Source: Virgibacillus salexigens
GTDB lineage: Bacteria > Bacillota > Bacilli > Bacillales > Amphibacillaceae
Assembly (NCBI RefSeq): GCF_014905415.1
Contig: NZ_BNEO01000004.1
Span: 124,001-188,000, forward strand
DNA length: 64,000 nucleotides
Direction of reading: 5' to 3'
The stretch's first letter is position 1, and every line of letters starts with the position of its first letter. The notes under the pieces were generated by a model. The model saw nothing but the letters and a program-made list of their open reading frames with translations. It did not search any database and was not told the DNA's origin. A program made the position numbers and the translations under genes. Shown here in pieces: positions 56,104-64,000 of the stretch.

Positions 56104-56950
56104 TAACATATTAGAAATAGTTCCAGAGATGCCAATTGCAAAATGGACCAATTCTGCTACAGATTGGATTACGGATAAATTTTCCTTTTTATTCGACCCT
56201 ATCAAGGAACACTTCGGGAATTTCATGGAGATGACTTCCGAAACTTTAAATACTATTCCACCAGTCATTATTATTCTTATCGTTGCAATTATTGCATTCT
56301 TTATTTCTGGTAAGAAATTTGGATTGGCAGCCTTCTCTATTGTGGGATTATGGTTAATTTATAACCAAGGTTTATGGGAGCAATTAATTAGCACATTTAC
56401 ACTTGTGCTTCTAGCTAGTCTATTATCAGTCATTGTTGGTGTTCCACTCGGCATTCTAATGTCGAAAAGCAAAATTGCTTCTGCAATTATTACACCTATT
56501 CTTGACTTTATGCAGACAATGCCGGCGTTTGTTTATTTGATTCCGGCAGTAGCATTTTTTGGAATTGGTATGGTTCCAGGTGTATTTGCATCATTAATTT
56601 TCGCAACACCGCCAACAGTACGCTTTACCAATCTAGGGATTCGTCAGGTGTCAAATGAGTTAGTTGAAGCATCGGAGGCATTTGGTAGTACCGGTGCACA
56701 GAAGTTATTTAAAGTAGAGTTACCTATGGCAAAAACGACAATTATGGCCGGTATTAACCAAACCGTTATGCTGGCATTATCTATGGTAGTAATTGCTTCA
56801 ATGATTGGGGCACCTGGTTTAGGAAGAGATGTTCTTTCAGCACTACAACGTGCAGAGGCAGGTGCTGGATTTGTTGCCGGACTAGCAATTGTTATCCTGG
56901 CAATTGTAATTGATCGTATTACACAAAACATGAATAAACAAAAAGATTAA
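56096..56950 (+). CDS. opuAB: Glycine betaine ABC importer permease OpuAB
   Basis: 284 residues with about seven membrane helices. The binding-protein-dependent permease motif is [53 protein letters not shown]. Normal OpuAB length. Overlaps opuAA and is followed 68 bp later by the first binding protein gene. Confidence 0.95.
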   Translation: MLNNILEIVPEMPIAKWTNSATDWITDKFSFLFDPIKEHFGNFMEMTSETLNTIPPVIIILIVAIIAFFISGKKFGLAAFSIVGLWLIYNQGLWEQLISTFTLVLLASLLSVIVGVPLGILMSKSKIASAIITPILDFMQTMPAFVYLIPAVAFFGIGMVPGVFASLIFATPPTVRFTNLGIRQVSNELVEASEAFGSTGAQKLFKVELPMAKTTIMAGINQTVMLALSMVVIASMIGAPGLGRDVLSALQRAEAGAGFVAGLAIVILAIVIDRITQNMNKQKD

Positions 56951-57018
56951 TCGTTGTTGGTATCTTTTCTAAGGAAAAGTTTCCATATATATCAACTTTA
57001 AAAGGGGAGATTAGTATT

Positions 57019-57912
57019 ATGTTTAGAAATAACTGGAAACGTCTGGGTTTAACTGCCGGACTTGCATTGTCATTATTTGCAGCAGGATGTGGGTCAGATG
57101 AAGAATCTACTAGTTCTGATGAAGGAGCTTCATCAGAAGGAAAAGAAATTGAACTAGCATATGTAGAATGGGATACGGAAGTTGCTTCTACACATGTCAT
57201 TGGTAAAGTTCTTGAAGATCAAGGGTTTGATGTAACGTTAACCCCATTAGATAATGCAGTAATGTGGGAAGCCGTAGCTAACGGCGAAGCAGATGGAATG
57301 GTAGCTGCATGGTTACCAGGTACGCATGCTGACCAGTATGAAAACTATGGCGATCAAGTAGTTGATTTAGGTACAAATCTAGAAGGTGCAAAAATTGGTT
57401 TAGTTGTACCAGAATACATGGATGTAAATAGTATTGAAGATTTAGATTCTCAAGCAGATCAAACAATTACTGGAATTGAACCTGGCGCTGGTGTAGTAGC
57501 AGCGGCGGAGGATGCAGTGGAAGAATATGAAAACCTTGAAGGTTGGGAAGTGCAAACTTCTTCAAGTGGTGCTATGGCTACGCAATTAGGTCAGGCGATT
57601 GAAAATGAAGAAGACGTCATTGTTACAGGTTGGTCACCACACTGGAAATTCGCTAAATACGATTTGAAATATCTAGAAGATCCAAAAGGTTCATTTGGTG
57701 AAGCTGAAACCATTGATACAATGGTGCGTCAAGATTTAGAAGAAGATATGCCAAATGCATATAAAATTTTAGACCAATTTAACTGGACCTCTGAAGATAT
57801 GGAAGAAGTTATGCTAGAAATCACAGATGGAGCTACACCTGAAGATGCTGCAGCAGCATGGGTTGAAGAAAATCAAGATAAAGTTGATGCGTGGACAAAA
57901 GGTGTAGAGTAA
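57019..57912 (+). CDS. opuAC: Glycine betaine binding lipoprotein OpuAC, lobe order A-B
   Basis: 297 residues. Lipobox FAAGC near 23, acidic Ser-rich linker, then the OpuAC fold. Lobe A comes first (IELAYVEWDTEVASTHVIGKVL ... MDVNSIEDL, about 45-145), lobe B second (TITGIEPGAGVVAAAEDA ... WTKGVE, about 150-297). Trp residues in VEWD, AAWLPGTH and GWSPHWKFAKY would form the aromatic cage for the trimethylammonium group. This order is opposite to that of the downstream paralogue. Confidence 0.93.
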   Translation: MFRNNWKRLGLTAGLALSLFAAGCGSDEESTSSDEGASSEGKEIELAYVEWDTEVASTHVIGKVLEDQGFDVTLTPLDNAVMWEAVANGEADGMVAAWLPGTHADQYENYGDQVVDLGTNLEGAKIGLVVPEYMDVNSIEDLDSQADQTITGIEPGAGVVAAAEDAVEEYENLEGWEVQTSSSGAMATQLGQAIENEEDVIVTGWSPHWKFAKYDLKYLEDPKGSFGEAETIDTMVRQDLEEDMPNAYKILDQFNWTSEDMEEVMLEITDGATPEDAAAAWVEENQDKVDAWTKGVE

Positions 57913-57919
57913 TGGATGG

Positions 57920-57947
57920 AGGGCTGATACTTTTTTGTATCAGCCTT
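57920..57947 (+). terminator. Intercistronic hairpin between the two binding-protein genes
   Basis: GGCTGATAC / GTATCAGCC, 9-bp perfect stem (11 with weak ends) around six Ts. No T-run follows, so it may stabilise upstream mRNA or attenuate downstream expression rather than fully terminate. Confidence 0.5.
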
Positions 57948-57974
57948 TCAATGAACAAAAGAAAGGATGTTTAT

Positions 57975-58901
57975 GTGAATAGCAAAGTAAAAAAGACAGC
58001 AGGTTTACTATTTAGCTTAATCGTTGTATGTATACTGGCAGCATGTGGTTCAAATGATTCTGAAGGTGAGAATACAGAAGGATCAACAGAACAAACCAAT
58101 TATAGTGAGGCAGTCGATTATACAATTACAGGTATTGAGCCTGGAGCTGGAATTACAGTTACAACTGAAAAAGCAATTGAACAATATGATTCGCTCTCAG
58201 GCTGGGAACTAGAACAGTCGTCTACAGCTGCAATGGTCACAGAATTGGAAGATGCTATTGCTAATGAAGAACCAATTGTAGTTACAGGGTGGAATCCACA
58301 TTGGATGTTTGCTAAATTTGATAACATTAAATATTTAGATGATCCGAAAAATGTTTATGGGGATGTTGAGGTTATCAAATCATTAGCTCGAAAAGGATTG
58401 AAAGAGGAAAAGCCAAACGCTTATAAATTAATTGATCAATTTAACTGGAGCGTTGACGATATGGAAGGAATTATGTATGAATCATCAGAAACTGGAAAAG
58501 ATATCGCTGAAGTTGCTAAACAATGGGTGAAAGATAACCCCGATAAAGTAGCTAGTTGGACCGAAGGCGTCGAAGATGTTGATGGTGTGGCAATCGAACT
58601 TGTGTCTACGCCTTGGGATTCCGAGCGAGCATCTGTTAATGTTGTAGCAGAAGTATTACGCCAGAAAGGTTTTGAAGTTACGATCACTCCGGTGGACGTA
58701 GCAGTTGTTTTTGAAGCGATCGCAAATGGTGATGCTGATGCTACGTTAGCAGCATGGATGCCAATGACACATAAAGATTTTTATGATGAATTCAAAGATG
58801 ACTTTGTCGATATGGGACCAAATCTCGAAGGAGCAAAAATTGGAATTGTAGTACCAGAGTATATGGATATTGATTCAATTGAAGATTTACAGGCAAAATA
58901 A
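57975..58901 (+). CDS. opuAC: Second glycine betaine binding lipoprotein, lobe order B-A
   Basis: 308 residues. The GTG at 57975 (GAAAGGAT upstream) gives a short signal with lipobox ILAAC; an ATG at 57891 inside the upstream gene is rejected. Lobe B comes first (TITGIEPGAGITVTTEKA ... WTEGVE), then lobe A (IELVSTPWDSERASVNVVAEVL ... MDIDSIEDL). This is the order of B. subtilis OpuAC. The aromatic residues of the cage are largely kept (GWNPHWMF, AAWMPMTH, TPWD). Probably uses the same OpuAA-OpuAB transporter with different affinity or substrate. Confidence 0.92.
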   Translation: MNSKVKKTAGLLFSLIVVCILAACGSNDSEGENTEGSTEQTNYSEAVDYTITGIEPGAGITVTTEKAIEQYDSLSGWELEQSSTAAMVTELEDAIANEEPIVVTGWNPHWMFAKFDNIKYLDDPKNVYGDVEVIKSLARKGLKEEKPNAYKLIDQFNWSVDDMEGIMYESSETGKDIAEVAKQWVKDNPDKVASWTEGVEDVDGVAIELVSTPWDSERASVNVVAEVLRQKGFEVTITPVDVAVVFEAIANGDADATLAAWMPMTHKDFYDEFKDDFVDMGPNLEGAKIGIVVPEYMDIDSIEDLQAK

Positions 58902-58941
58902 AACAAGAAAAGAGCATAGAGATGCTCTTTTCTTGTTTTAT
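58896..58941. terminator. Terminator of the opuA operon
   Basis: A perfect 21-bp stem (58896-58916 with 58921-58941), 4-base loop, A/T-rich outer ends. It contains the stop codon and can work from both strands. Confidence 0.92.
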
Positions 58942-58987
58942 TGAATAAACGAAAGCATTTTCTGATGGAAGAATGCTTACAAGCTTA

Positions 58988-59347
58988 TTAATGTTTTTTT
59001 ACTTTATCCTCTAAGTCTTTTAAACTTAATTCAATTTGTTCTAAATATTGGTGAATGCTTTCTTGATGCGGCTCTACTGTAGCCTTCCAATCACTAACCG
59101 ATTGTTTCATATCTTGTGTAAGTTCTTTAATTAAAACTGCACCCTCTTGAGAAGTTTCTTTAATTTGCTTTTTCAAGCGTAATCCATCTTGTTTTAAGTT
59201 TAAAAGGACATCCTTCCATTCGATGCTTCTATCTTTCATTTGCATACGTAAATCTCTCCCAGAAGCGGGTGTACTTAATAATGTAACTGCTGCACTTACA
59301 GCACCTCCAACCATTAAACCTAAAAATAACGACTTATTATTCGCCAT
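58988..59347 (-). CDS. yhaH: YhaH-like YtxH-domain protein
   Basis: 119 residues: N-terminal YtxH-type segment FLGLMVGGAVSAAVTLLSTPASGRDLR near 8-34 (membrane helix), then helical, charged coiled coil. Small Bacillus membrane protein of unknown role. Position between the opuA operon and trpP matches yhaH order. GGAGCG upstream of the ATG at 59347. Confidence 0.85.
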   Translation of the reverse strand: MANNKSLFLGLMVGGAVSAAVTLLSTPASGRDLRMQMKDRSIEWKDVLLNLKQDGLRLKKQIKETSQEGAVLIKELTQDMKQSVSDWKATVEPHQESIHQYLEQIELSLKDLEDKVKKH

Positions 59348-59434
59348 TTATCATACGCTCCTTTCTACACATATTATATCTTTTCCTCTTTAGAGTGTAA
59401 TATTAAACCTTTTATCACAGCTTATGTATTTTTT

Positions 59435-59466
59435 AAAAAATCCTCCGACAAGCATGTCAGAGGATT
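59435..59466 (-). terminator. Terminator of trpP
   Basis: AATCCTCTGACA / TGTCGGAGGATT (12 bp, one G-U pair) on the minus strand, 4-base loop, then a T-run. Confidence 0.9.
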
Positions 59467-59470
59467 TTCA

Positions 59471-59992
59471 TTACGTAATGATGAGTGGCTGTGACCTCTT
59501 TAGAATTTTTTGTACGATCGGATAGACAACAGCCATTATGACTGTATTTAATAGAGCAGCTGGTAAAACAGCTATCCCAAATAATGCAATAAATGATCCA
59601 TCCATTAGACCTATTAAAAATAGGGCAGTACTCAAGAAAATGGCTCCGGAAATCATTGTCCCAACTGCTGTCAGAGCTGGTGCACTATACGAAGGGTTCA
59701 TTCGATCCTTTATTACAATAAACATTGCTAGAAATAACATCGCTGTTAATGGTTTATCAATTAAATTAGCAATTTGTCCCCCTGGAGCTGTCGTTGTTAA
59801 TGCTGATACAACACCCGTAGCAATAGAAAGTATAGCTACATATTTAATTTTAGGGAATAGAAGGATACCTAGAAACATCATTGCCAGCAACATGTCAGGT
59901 TTAACTCCAAATAATACTGGTGGCACTACTGCATGGAGTACTGCACCTATCCCCACCAAAAGAGACAAAATAATTAAAATCCGCGTATTCAT
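59471..59992 (-). CDS. trpP: Tryptophan transporter TrpP
   Basis: 173 residues, five to six membrane helices. LIILSLLVGIGAVLHAVVPPVLFGVKPDMLLAMMFLGILLF and TTAPGGQIANLIDKPLTAM match TrpP (formerly YhaG). The leader just upstream has several UAG/GAG triplets, like the TRAP sites that repress trpP translation in B. subtilis. The site at the ATG overlaps those triplets. Confidence 0.9.
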   Translation of the reverse strand: MNTRILIILSLLVGIGAVLHAVVPPVLFGVKPDMLLAMMFLGILLFPKIKYVAILSIATGVVSALTTTAPGGQIANLIDKPLTAMLFLAMFIVIKDRMNPSYSAPALTAVGTMISGAIFLSTALFLIGLMDGSFIALFGIAVLPAALLNTVIMAVVYPIVQKILKRSQPLIIT

Positions 59993-59999
59993 TTGTCAA

Positions 60000-60027
60000 C
60001 TCTCCTCTTCTCAGCTTTTCTCAACTA
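60000..60027 (-). promoter_or_regulatory. Possible TRAP-binding triplets upstream of trpP
   Basis: On the minus strand: TAG-tt-GAG-aaaagct-GAG-aa-GAG-GAG, overlapping the ribosome binding site. Spacing is less regular than the 2-3 base ideal. TRAP bound here would block trpP translation when tryptophan is plentiful. Confidence 0.4.
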
Positions 60028-60133
60028 AAGTTCCCAACTGTACACTATTGTCAGTTGCGGAAATATAGTACTATTATATCAAAAAGTTTACGGAATAAAA
60101 AGAGTTGAATGTGGATTTTTCAAGGGTTGTACA

Positions 60134-60562
60134 CTAGTTCATTGCTTGGTTTAGTTTACTTGCAATCTCCTGTAAATCCTCTGATGTATAGTCATCAGAA
60201 TGAACAGTCCAATTCGATGAAAAGCCGTCTTCTTTTCCATAACGAGGTAATAAATGTATATGTAAGTGGAAAACGGATTGATCAGCTGGTTTTTCATTAT
60301 TATTTAATAAATTCATGCCAATTGGTTGGTATGTTTCTTTGATTGCTTTTGCGATTTTAGGAACTCTTTCAAATAAAGCTGCTGCTATTTCTGGAGGGGT
60401 TTCATAAATATTTTTAACATGTGTCTTAGGTATAACTAATGTATGCCCCTTGGTAACTTGGCTAATATCTAAAAAAGCATATACGTGTTCATCTTCATAT
60501 ACTTTAGCAGATGGAATTTCTCCATCGATGATTTTGCAAAAAACACAATCTCCATGACTCAT
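60134..60562 (-). CDS. hit: HIT family nucleotide hydrolase
   Basis: 142 residues. The histidine triad is in QSVFHLHIHLLPRYG; CVFCKIIDGEIPSAKVYED opens the protein, as in B. subtilis Hit. The ATG at 60562 gives the normal length; a longer frame to 60598 is possible. Homologues hydrolyse nucleoside phosphoramidates. Divergent from the ecs operon, as in B. subtilis. Confidence 0.93.
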   Translation of the reverse strand: MSHGDCVFCKIIDGEIPSAKVYEDEHVYAFLDISQVTKGHTLVIPKTHVKNIYETPPEIAAALFERVPKIAKAIKETYQPIGMNLLNNNEKPADQSVFHLHIHLLPRYGKEDGFSSNWTVHSDDYTSEDLQEIASKLNQAMN

Positions 60563-60653
60563 TCTATCACCAATCCTCTCATACATTTTTTCTTTCATTG
60601 TATATAGTAATGTAACTTATTGTAAAGGGATCCATCTAAGAATTATTTATGTC

Positions 60654-60684
60654 AAAAAACGAGCTAGCCCATATGGACTAGCCC
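60654..60684 (-). terminator. Minus-strand terminator upstream of hit
   Basis: GGGCTAGTCC / GGGCTAGCTC on the minus strand (10 bp, two G-U pairs), 4-base loop, then GTTTTTTG. No minus-strand gene lies to its right, so it may end a small RNA or attenuate the hit transcript. Confidence 0.6.
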
Positions 60685-60838
60685 TTGGAAGGAATGAGAT
60701 GCAATTTTCTAATGCGGGGACAAGTAAACATTACATAAGCGCATTGCTTCATAAATGCTTACAAAAACCTTTTTGTTCCATATCTCCGTTCTTAGAGATA
60801 TGTTTCAAAATGGTCATTGATTAGACTGCCGTTCACAA

Positions 60839-60976
60839 ACACCTCATTTTTGTGTTTTTTGTACACGAAATTCAGTTAGATATCGATCACTAACACCTCA
60901 TTTGTGTAAGCATACACGCATTTACATTAGATTTTCGATCGCTGACACCTCATTTTGTGTTTTTACACGCAAATTG
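60839..60976. repeat. Three imperfect tandem repeats, period about 52-54 bp
   Basis: Units begin ACACCTCATTT at 60839, 60893 and 60945, each followed by GTGT-n(4-8)-ACAC, then an A/T segment ending in TCGATC in the first two copies. The third is partial. The rest of the 60563-61165 gap holds small hairpins (ATATCTC/GAGATAT at about 60780-60801; ACAAAA/TTTTGT at about 60761-60776) but no gene. Confidence 0.7.
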
Positions 60977-61165
60977 TTTGTTTCAAGTGAACATTGTTGC
61001 ATCTTCATTCCTTCACGATTATTTTGTACGAAATAGATGAGATTATACAAGGTATTTATAAAAAATTCAATCGTATAAGGATGTCGAAAAATAGTGGAAA
61101 GTTTATTTTGGTTTTCAACAAGACAAATGATAAAATAAAGATTAGATGAAGAGGAGGAGCGACTT

Positions 61166-61912
61166 GTGGAAGCATTATTACATATAAACCATCTCTTTGG
61201 TGGGTATACCCATAAAAATGTATTACATGGTATTTCTTTTGATGTTCATCCTGGTGAAATTGTTGGCTTAATTGGGTTGAACGGTGCAGGGAAAAGTACG
61301 ACAATTAAGCATATAATTGGATTAATGCATCCCAAAAAAGGGACAGTGATGGTGAATGGGAAAACCTTTCAAGAGAATAATGAAAATTATCGTAATCAAA
61401 TGGCCTATATTCCAGAAATGCCTATTTTATATGATGAATTAACGCTATATGAACATCTACGTTTAACAGCAATGGCATATGATATTCCTGAACACATTTT
61501 CGAAAAAAGATTACAGCCACTTTTGAAGGAATTTAGAATGGAGAAGCGATTAAATTGGTTTCCTGTTCATTTTTCAAAAGGGATGCGTCAAAAAGTAATG
61601 ATTATGTGTGCATTTTTAATTGAACCGCCATTATATATTGTAGACGAGCCATTTGTAGGACTAGACCCCCTTGGTATTCAGTCTTATTTACAACTTATGG
61701 AGTCGATGAAAAAAGATGGTTCGGGTGTTTTAATGTCCACGCATATTTTAGCGACCGCAGAACGCTACTGTGATCGTTTTGTTATCCTTCACGAAGGTGA
61801 AATACGTGCAAAAGGAACACTTGAGGAGCTGAGGGCAAGTTTTTCAATGCCCCAAGCGTCACTTGATGACCTTTACGTTCAATTAACAAAGGAAGAAGAT
61901 AATCATGTTTGA
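61166..61912 (+). CDS. ecsA: ABC transporter ATPase EcsA
   Basis: 248 residues. Walker A GLNGAGKST near 40-48, signature HFSKGMRQK, Walker B LYIVDEPFVGLD, H-loop STHILATAERYCDRF. GTG start with GAGGAGGAG upstream. With EcsB it forms an exporter that affects secretion, proteolysis, sporulation and competence in B. subtilis. Overlaps ecsB by 8 bp. Confidence 0.94.
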   Translation: MEALLHINHLFGGYTHKNVLHGISFDVHPGEIVGLIGLNGAGKSTTIKHIIGLMHPKKGTVMVNGKTFQENNENYRNQMAYIPEMPILYDELTLYEHLRLTAMAYDIPEHIFEKRLQPLLKEFRMEKRLNWFPVHFSKGMRQKVMIMCAFLIEPPLYIVDEPFVGLDPLGIQSYLQLMESMKKDGSGVLMSTHILATAERYCDRFVILHEGEIRAKGTLEELRASFSMPQASLDDLYVQLTKEEDNHV

Positions 61913-63125
61913 TTCACATCTATTCTTTAAACAACGATTTTCTGCACACTTAAAAGAGACAAGCCGTTATCTAAGGTATATCTTTAATGGACATATTGCT
62001 ATTGCTATGCTTTTTTTTGTATCTGCTCTCGCATTTTATTATCAAAAATGGCTACTAGAAATACCTGAAAATTTTCCAACCGCATTTATTATTGGAGTAT
62101 TATTTGGGATGGTAGCAAGTTATAGTCCTGTTCGCACGCTGCTGAAAGAGCCGGATCTTGTTTTTTTGATAGCTGCGGAACATAAAATGACAAGGTATTT
62201 TAGGAATACACTTATCTATAGCTTTATCATTCAGCTGTATCTTGTTTTATTAGTTGCTGCTGCATTAGGCCCTTTATACACCACCGTTTATCCAGAGCGT
62301 GAAGGTAGTTTTTATTTACTAACCGTCGTTGTCCTATTGATGTTCAAATTAGGAAATTTAATTGCTAATTGGTGGATGTTAAAGGTCAGAGAACCAGGGA
62401 TAAGAAGGATTGATATAACAGTACGAACGGTTCTTAATATAGCCGTTTTTTATGTCATGGTAGATGGCAGTATGTGGTTAGCGGGTATGATCTCTATCTT
62501 GTTTGCCGCTTTATTTTTATATGATTATCAAGTTTCACGAAAACAACCTGGCATCGTATGGGATTTATTAATTGAAAAAGATCAAATGAGAATGCAGGCG
62601 TTTTATCGTTTAGCAAATATGTTCGCAGATGTCCCTCATTTAAAAAGCCGAGTCAAAAAACGGCAATGGCTAGTACAGCTTGTAAACAATGTCCCGTTTC
62701 TAAAGAAGCATACTTATGATTACTTGTTCCGAATTACTTTTATTAGAAGTGGCGATTACTTAGGAATGTATGTCAGACTAATTGTTATTGGGGCGCTAAT
62801 CATTTATTTTATACCCCCGATGTGGCTTAAAGTTGTGTTCGCTATTTTGTTTTTGTATTTGAGCAGTTTTCAGATGATGGCACTTTATCATCATCATCGA
62901 ACGGTTATGTGGATTGAGCTATATCCAGTCAAGACTTCTATTAGGCAAGAATCGGTTATAAAATTATTATTCCAATTAACCATTATCCAGACTATGTTAT
63001 ATGCGCTTTTGCTTTTTGGAATGATGGAGTGGAGCGGAGGCGTGCTCACACTTGTTGGAGGAGTTTTATTTAGCTTTTTGTTTCATCGTGGATATGTCAA
63101 GCAAAAATTAATTAAAAGCACATGA
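61905..63125 (+). CDS. ecsB: ABC transporter permease EcsB
   Basis: 406 residues with several paired membrane helices and charged loops (FFKQRFSAHLKETSRYLRYIFNGHIAIAML at the start). Length and the overlap with ecsA are as in B. subtilis. ecsC does not follow directly: a terminator and the convergent yhaA come next. Confidence 0.92.
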   Translation: MFDSHLFFKQRFSAHLKETSRYLRYIFNGHIAIAMLFFVSALAFYYQKWLLEIPENFPTAFIIGVLFGMVASYSPVRTLLKEPDLVFLIAAEHKMTRYFRNTLIYSFIIQLYLVLLVAAALGPLYTTVYPEREGSFYLLTVVVLLMFKLGNLIANWWMLKVREPGIRRIDITVRTVLNIAVFYVMVDGSMWLAGMISILFAALFLYDYQVSRKQPGIVWDLLIEKDQMRMQAFYRLANMFADVPHLKSRVKKRQWLVQLVNNVPFLKKHTYDYLFRITFIRSGDYLGMYVRLIVIGALIIYFIPPMWLKVVFAILFLYLSSFQMMALYHHHRTVMWIELYPVKTSIRQESVIKLLFQLTIIQTMLYALLLFGMMEWSGGVLTLVGGVLFSFLFHRGYVKQKLIKST

Positions 63126-63148
63126 AGCATTGGCTCATGTGCTTTTTT
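63114..63148. terminator. Terminator after ecsB
   Basis: AAAAGCACATGA / TCATGTGCTTTT, 12-bp perfect stem, 9-base loop, T-run. The ecsB stop lies inside. Shared with the convergent yhaA gene. Confidence 0.9.
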
Positions 63149-63154
63149 AAAAGC

Positions 63155-64000
63155 CTATTTTTCCTGATACGCATAATAGGCTTCAATTAATGTTTTTGCT
63201 GCTATTGGCATCGAGCGTTCATCAATATCAAATTTAGGGTGGTGATGAGGATAAGGGTTTTCGTGTTTTTGTGCACCTGTGAAAAAGAATGCTCCTGGCT
63301 TTTCTAAAAGATAATAGGCAAAATCCTCTCCAGCCATAGATGGATTAACCTCCTGTGTTTCTTTTATATCCTCTATATTTCGTGCGATCTCTAGTAATAA
63401 TTCAGCTTCACTGGCGTGGTTAATTAGAGGTGGGTAACCCTTAATATAGTCAAATGAATAGGTTGCATCATTACTAGTGCAAACACCTTTAATCATTGCT
63501 TCCATCTCTGATATGATTTTATCTTGTAATGTCGGATTTATATAACGGACAGTACCAACTAGTCTAGCCTTATCTGCAATGACATTGAAAGCTTCACCTG
63601 CTTCAAATATACCAACGGTTACGACCACCGTGTCGAGTGGATCGACTCGTCTGCTTACGATTTGCTGTAGTTGCGAAATAAGTTGTGAGCCTATAACAAT
63701 AGCGTCTTTGGTCTCGTGAGGATAAGCGCCATGCCCCCCTTTACCCTGAATGGTTAGTTCAAAGCGATCAGCACCTGCCATGAATGCTTGTTTTGAAGTT
63801 TGCAGTACCCCAAGTGGGGTTGTAGCCCAAAGGTGTGTGCCAAATACAGCATCGACATGATCAATGGCTCCAGATTCAATAATTGGTTTTGCTCCACCCG
63901 GTGCATATTCTTCTGCGTGTTGATGTAAGAAGACGATGGTTCCTGGTAATTCATACTGGTAATCCTTCATTACTTTTGCAAGCGAAAGTAATGTAGCTGT
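63155..64000 (-). CDS. yhaA: M20 family amidohydrolase YhaA (5' end outside window)
   Basis: The frame stays open to base 64000, so the N-terminal part, with the first metal His, is cut off; 281 residues are visible. FLHQHAEEYAPGGAKPIIESG contains the catalytic Glu-Glu pair, FGTHLWATTPLG the next His, FELTIQGKGGHGAYPHETKDAI the dimerisation-domain motif, and SMAGEDFAYYLLEKPGAFFF the C-terminal ligands. HipO/N-acyl-amino acid amidohydrolase family; YhaA by locus. A Met at 63970 is internal. Confidence 0.92.
   Translation of the reverse strand, partial: TATLLSLAKVMKDYQYELPGTIVFLHQHAEEYAPGGAKPIIESGAIDHVDAVFGTHLWATTPLGVLQTSKQAFMAGADRFELTIQGKGGHGAYPHETKDAIVIGSQLISQLQQIVSRRVDPLDTVVVTVGIFEAGEAFNVIADKARLVGTVRYINPTLQDKIISEMEAMIKGVCTSNDATYSFDYIKGYPPLINHASEAELLLEIARNIEDIKETQEVNPSMAGEDFAYYLLEKPGAFFFTGAQKHENPYPHHHPKFDIDERSMPIAAKTLIEAYYAYQEK

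Noticed and set aside
60839-60976. CRISPR array
   Set aside because: Only three imperfect units whose spacers are also similar; no cas genes in the window.

Overview
The window reads as a chromosomal segment of a low-GC, endospore-forming Bacillaceae that tolerates salt, most like Oceanobacillus (possibly O. iheyensis). The reasons are spore genes (a gerA-type operon, an alpha/beta SASP, YhaL, YjcZ-like and YhcN-like proteins), gene order like the B. subtilis yha-prsA-ecs region, and a strong glycine betaine theme. I see no rRNA, tRNA, insertion sequence, prophage or CRISPR array. Identifications come from reading the proteins and motifs, not from a search.

Layout. 1-5.5 kb: end of a MATE exporter, a stand-alone MurG-like glycosyltransferase, and a leftward gerA-type germination operon with a SigG-like promoter. 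5.6-9.8 kb: a consensus SigA promoter, a 24-codon leader peptide inside a transcription attenuator, and a BmrC/BmrD heterodimeric ABC exporter. 9.8-15.9 kb: a membrane-anchored trypsin-like protease, a PRC-barrel protein, then a BCCT transporter diverging from a three-gene carnitine-to-glycine-betaine operon, with two identical 15-bp palindromes between them. 15.9-18.5 kb: a long structured leader and small ORF before sigI-rsgI. 18.5-25.8 kb: YhdB, a spore lipoprotein, the yrrT-luxS-mccA-mccB sulfur operon, an M20 dipeptidase, YueD and a YjcZ-like peptide. 25.8-41.2 kb: an ABC-2 exporter, a second methionine aminopeptidase, an NhaC-family transporter behind a tyrosine-type T-box, AzlCD, a CDF exporter, an IDEAL-type protein, an MFS protein, a phospholipase-C-like protein, fumC, a SASP, msmX with its PucR-type neighbour, yheA and an NTF2-like protein.

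41.6-64 kb follows the B. subtilis yhaR-to-yhaA order (yhaR, yhzD, yhaQ, yhaP, yhaO, yhaN, yhaM, yhaL, prsA, yhaJ, yhaI, yhaH, trpP, hit, ecsA, ecsB, yhaA). Where B. subtilis carries serC and hpr/scoC, this window has a GbsR-type regulator and an opuA operon. That operon encodes one ATPase, one permease and two substrate-binding lipoproteins whose two lobes occur in opposite order.

How it fits together: the BCCT carrier, carnitine degradation to glycine betaine, and OpuA uptake all feed one compatible-solute pool; two GbsR-type regulators probably sense it. Several transporters appear to be controlled by RNA: the bmr attenuator, the T-box before nhaC, and possible TRAP triplets before trpP. 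The sigI leader is the best candidate for an undescribed regulatory RNA.
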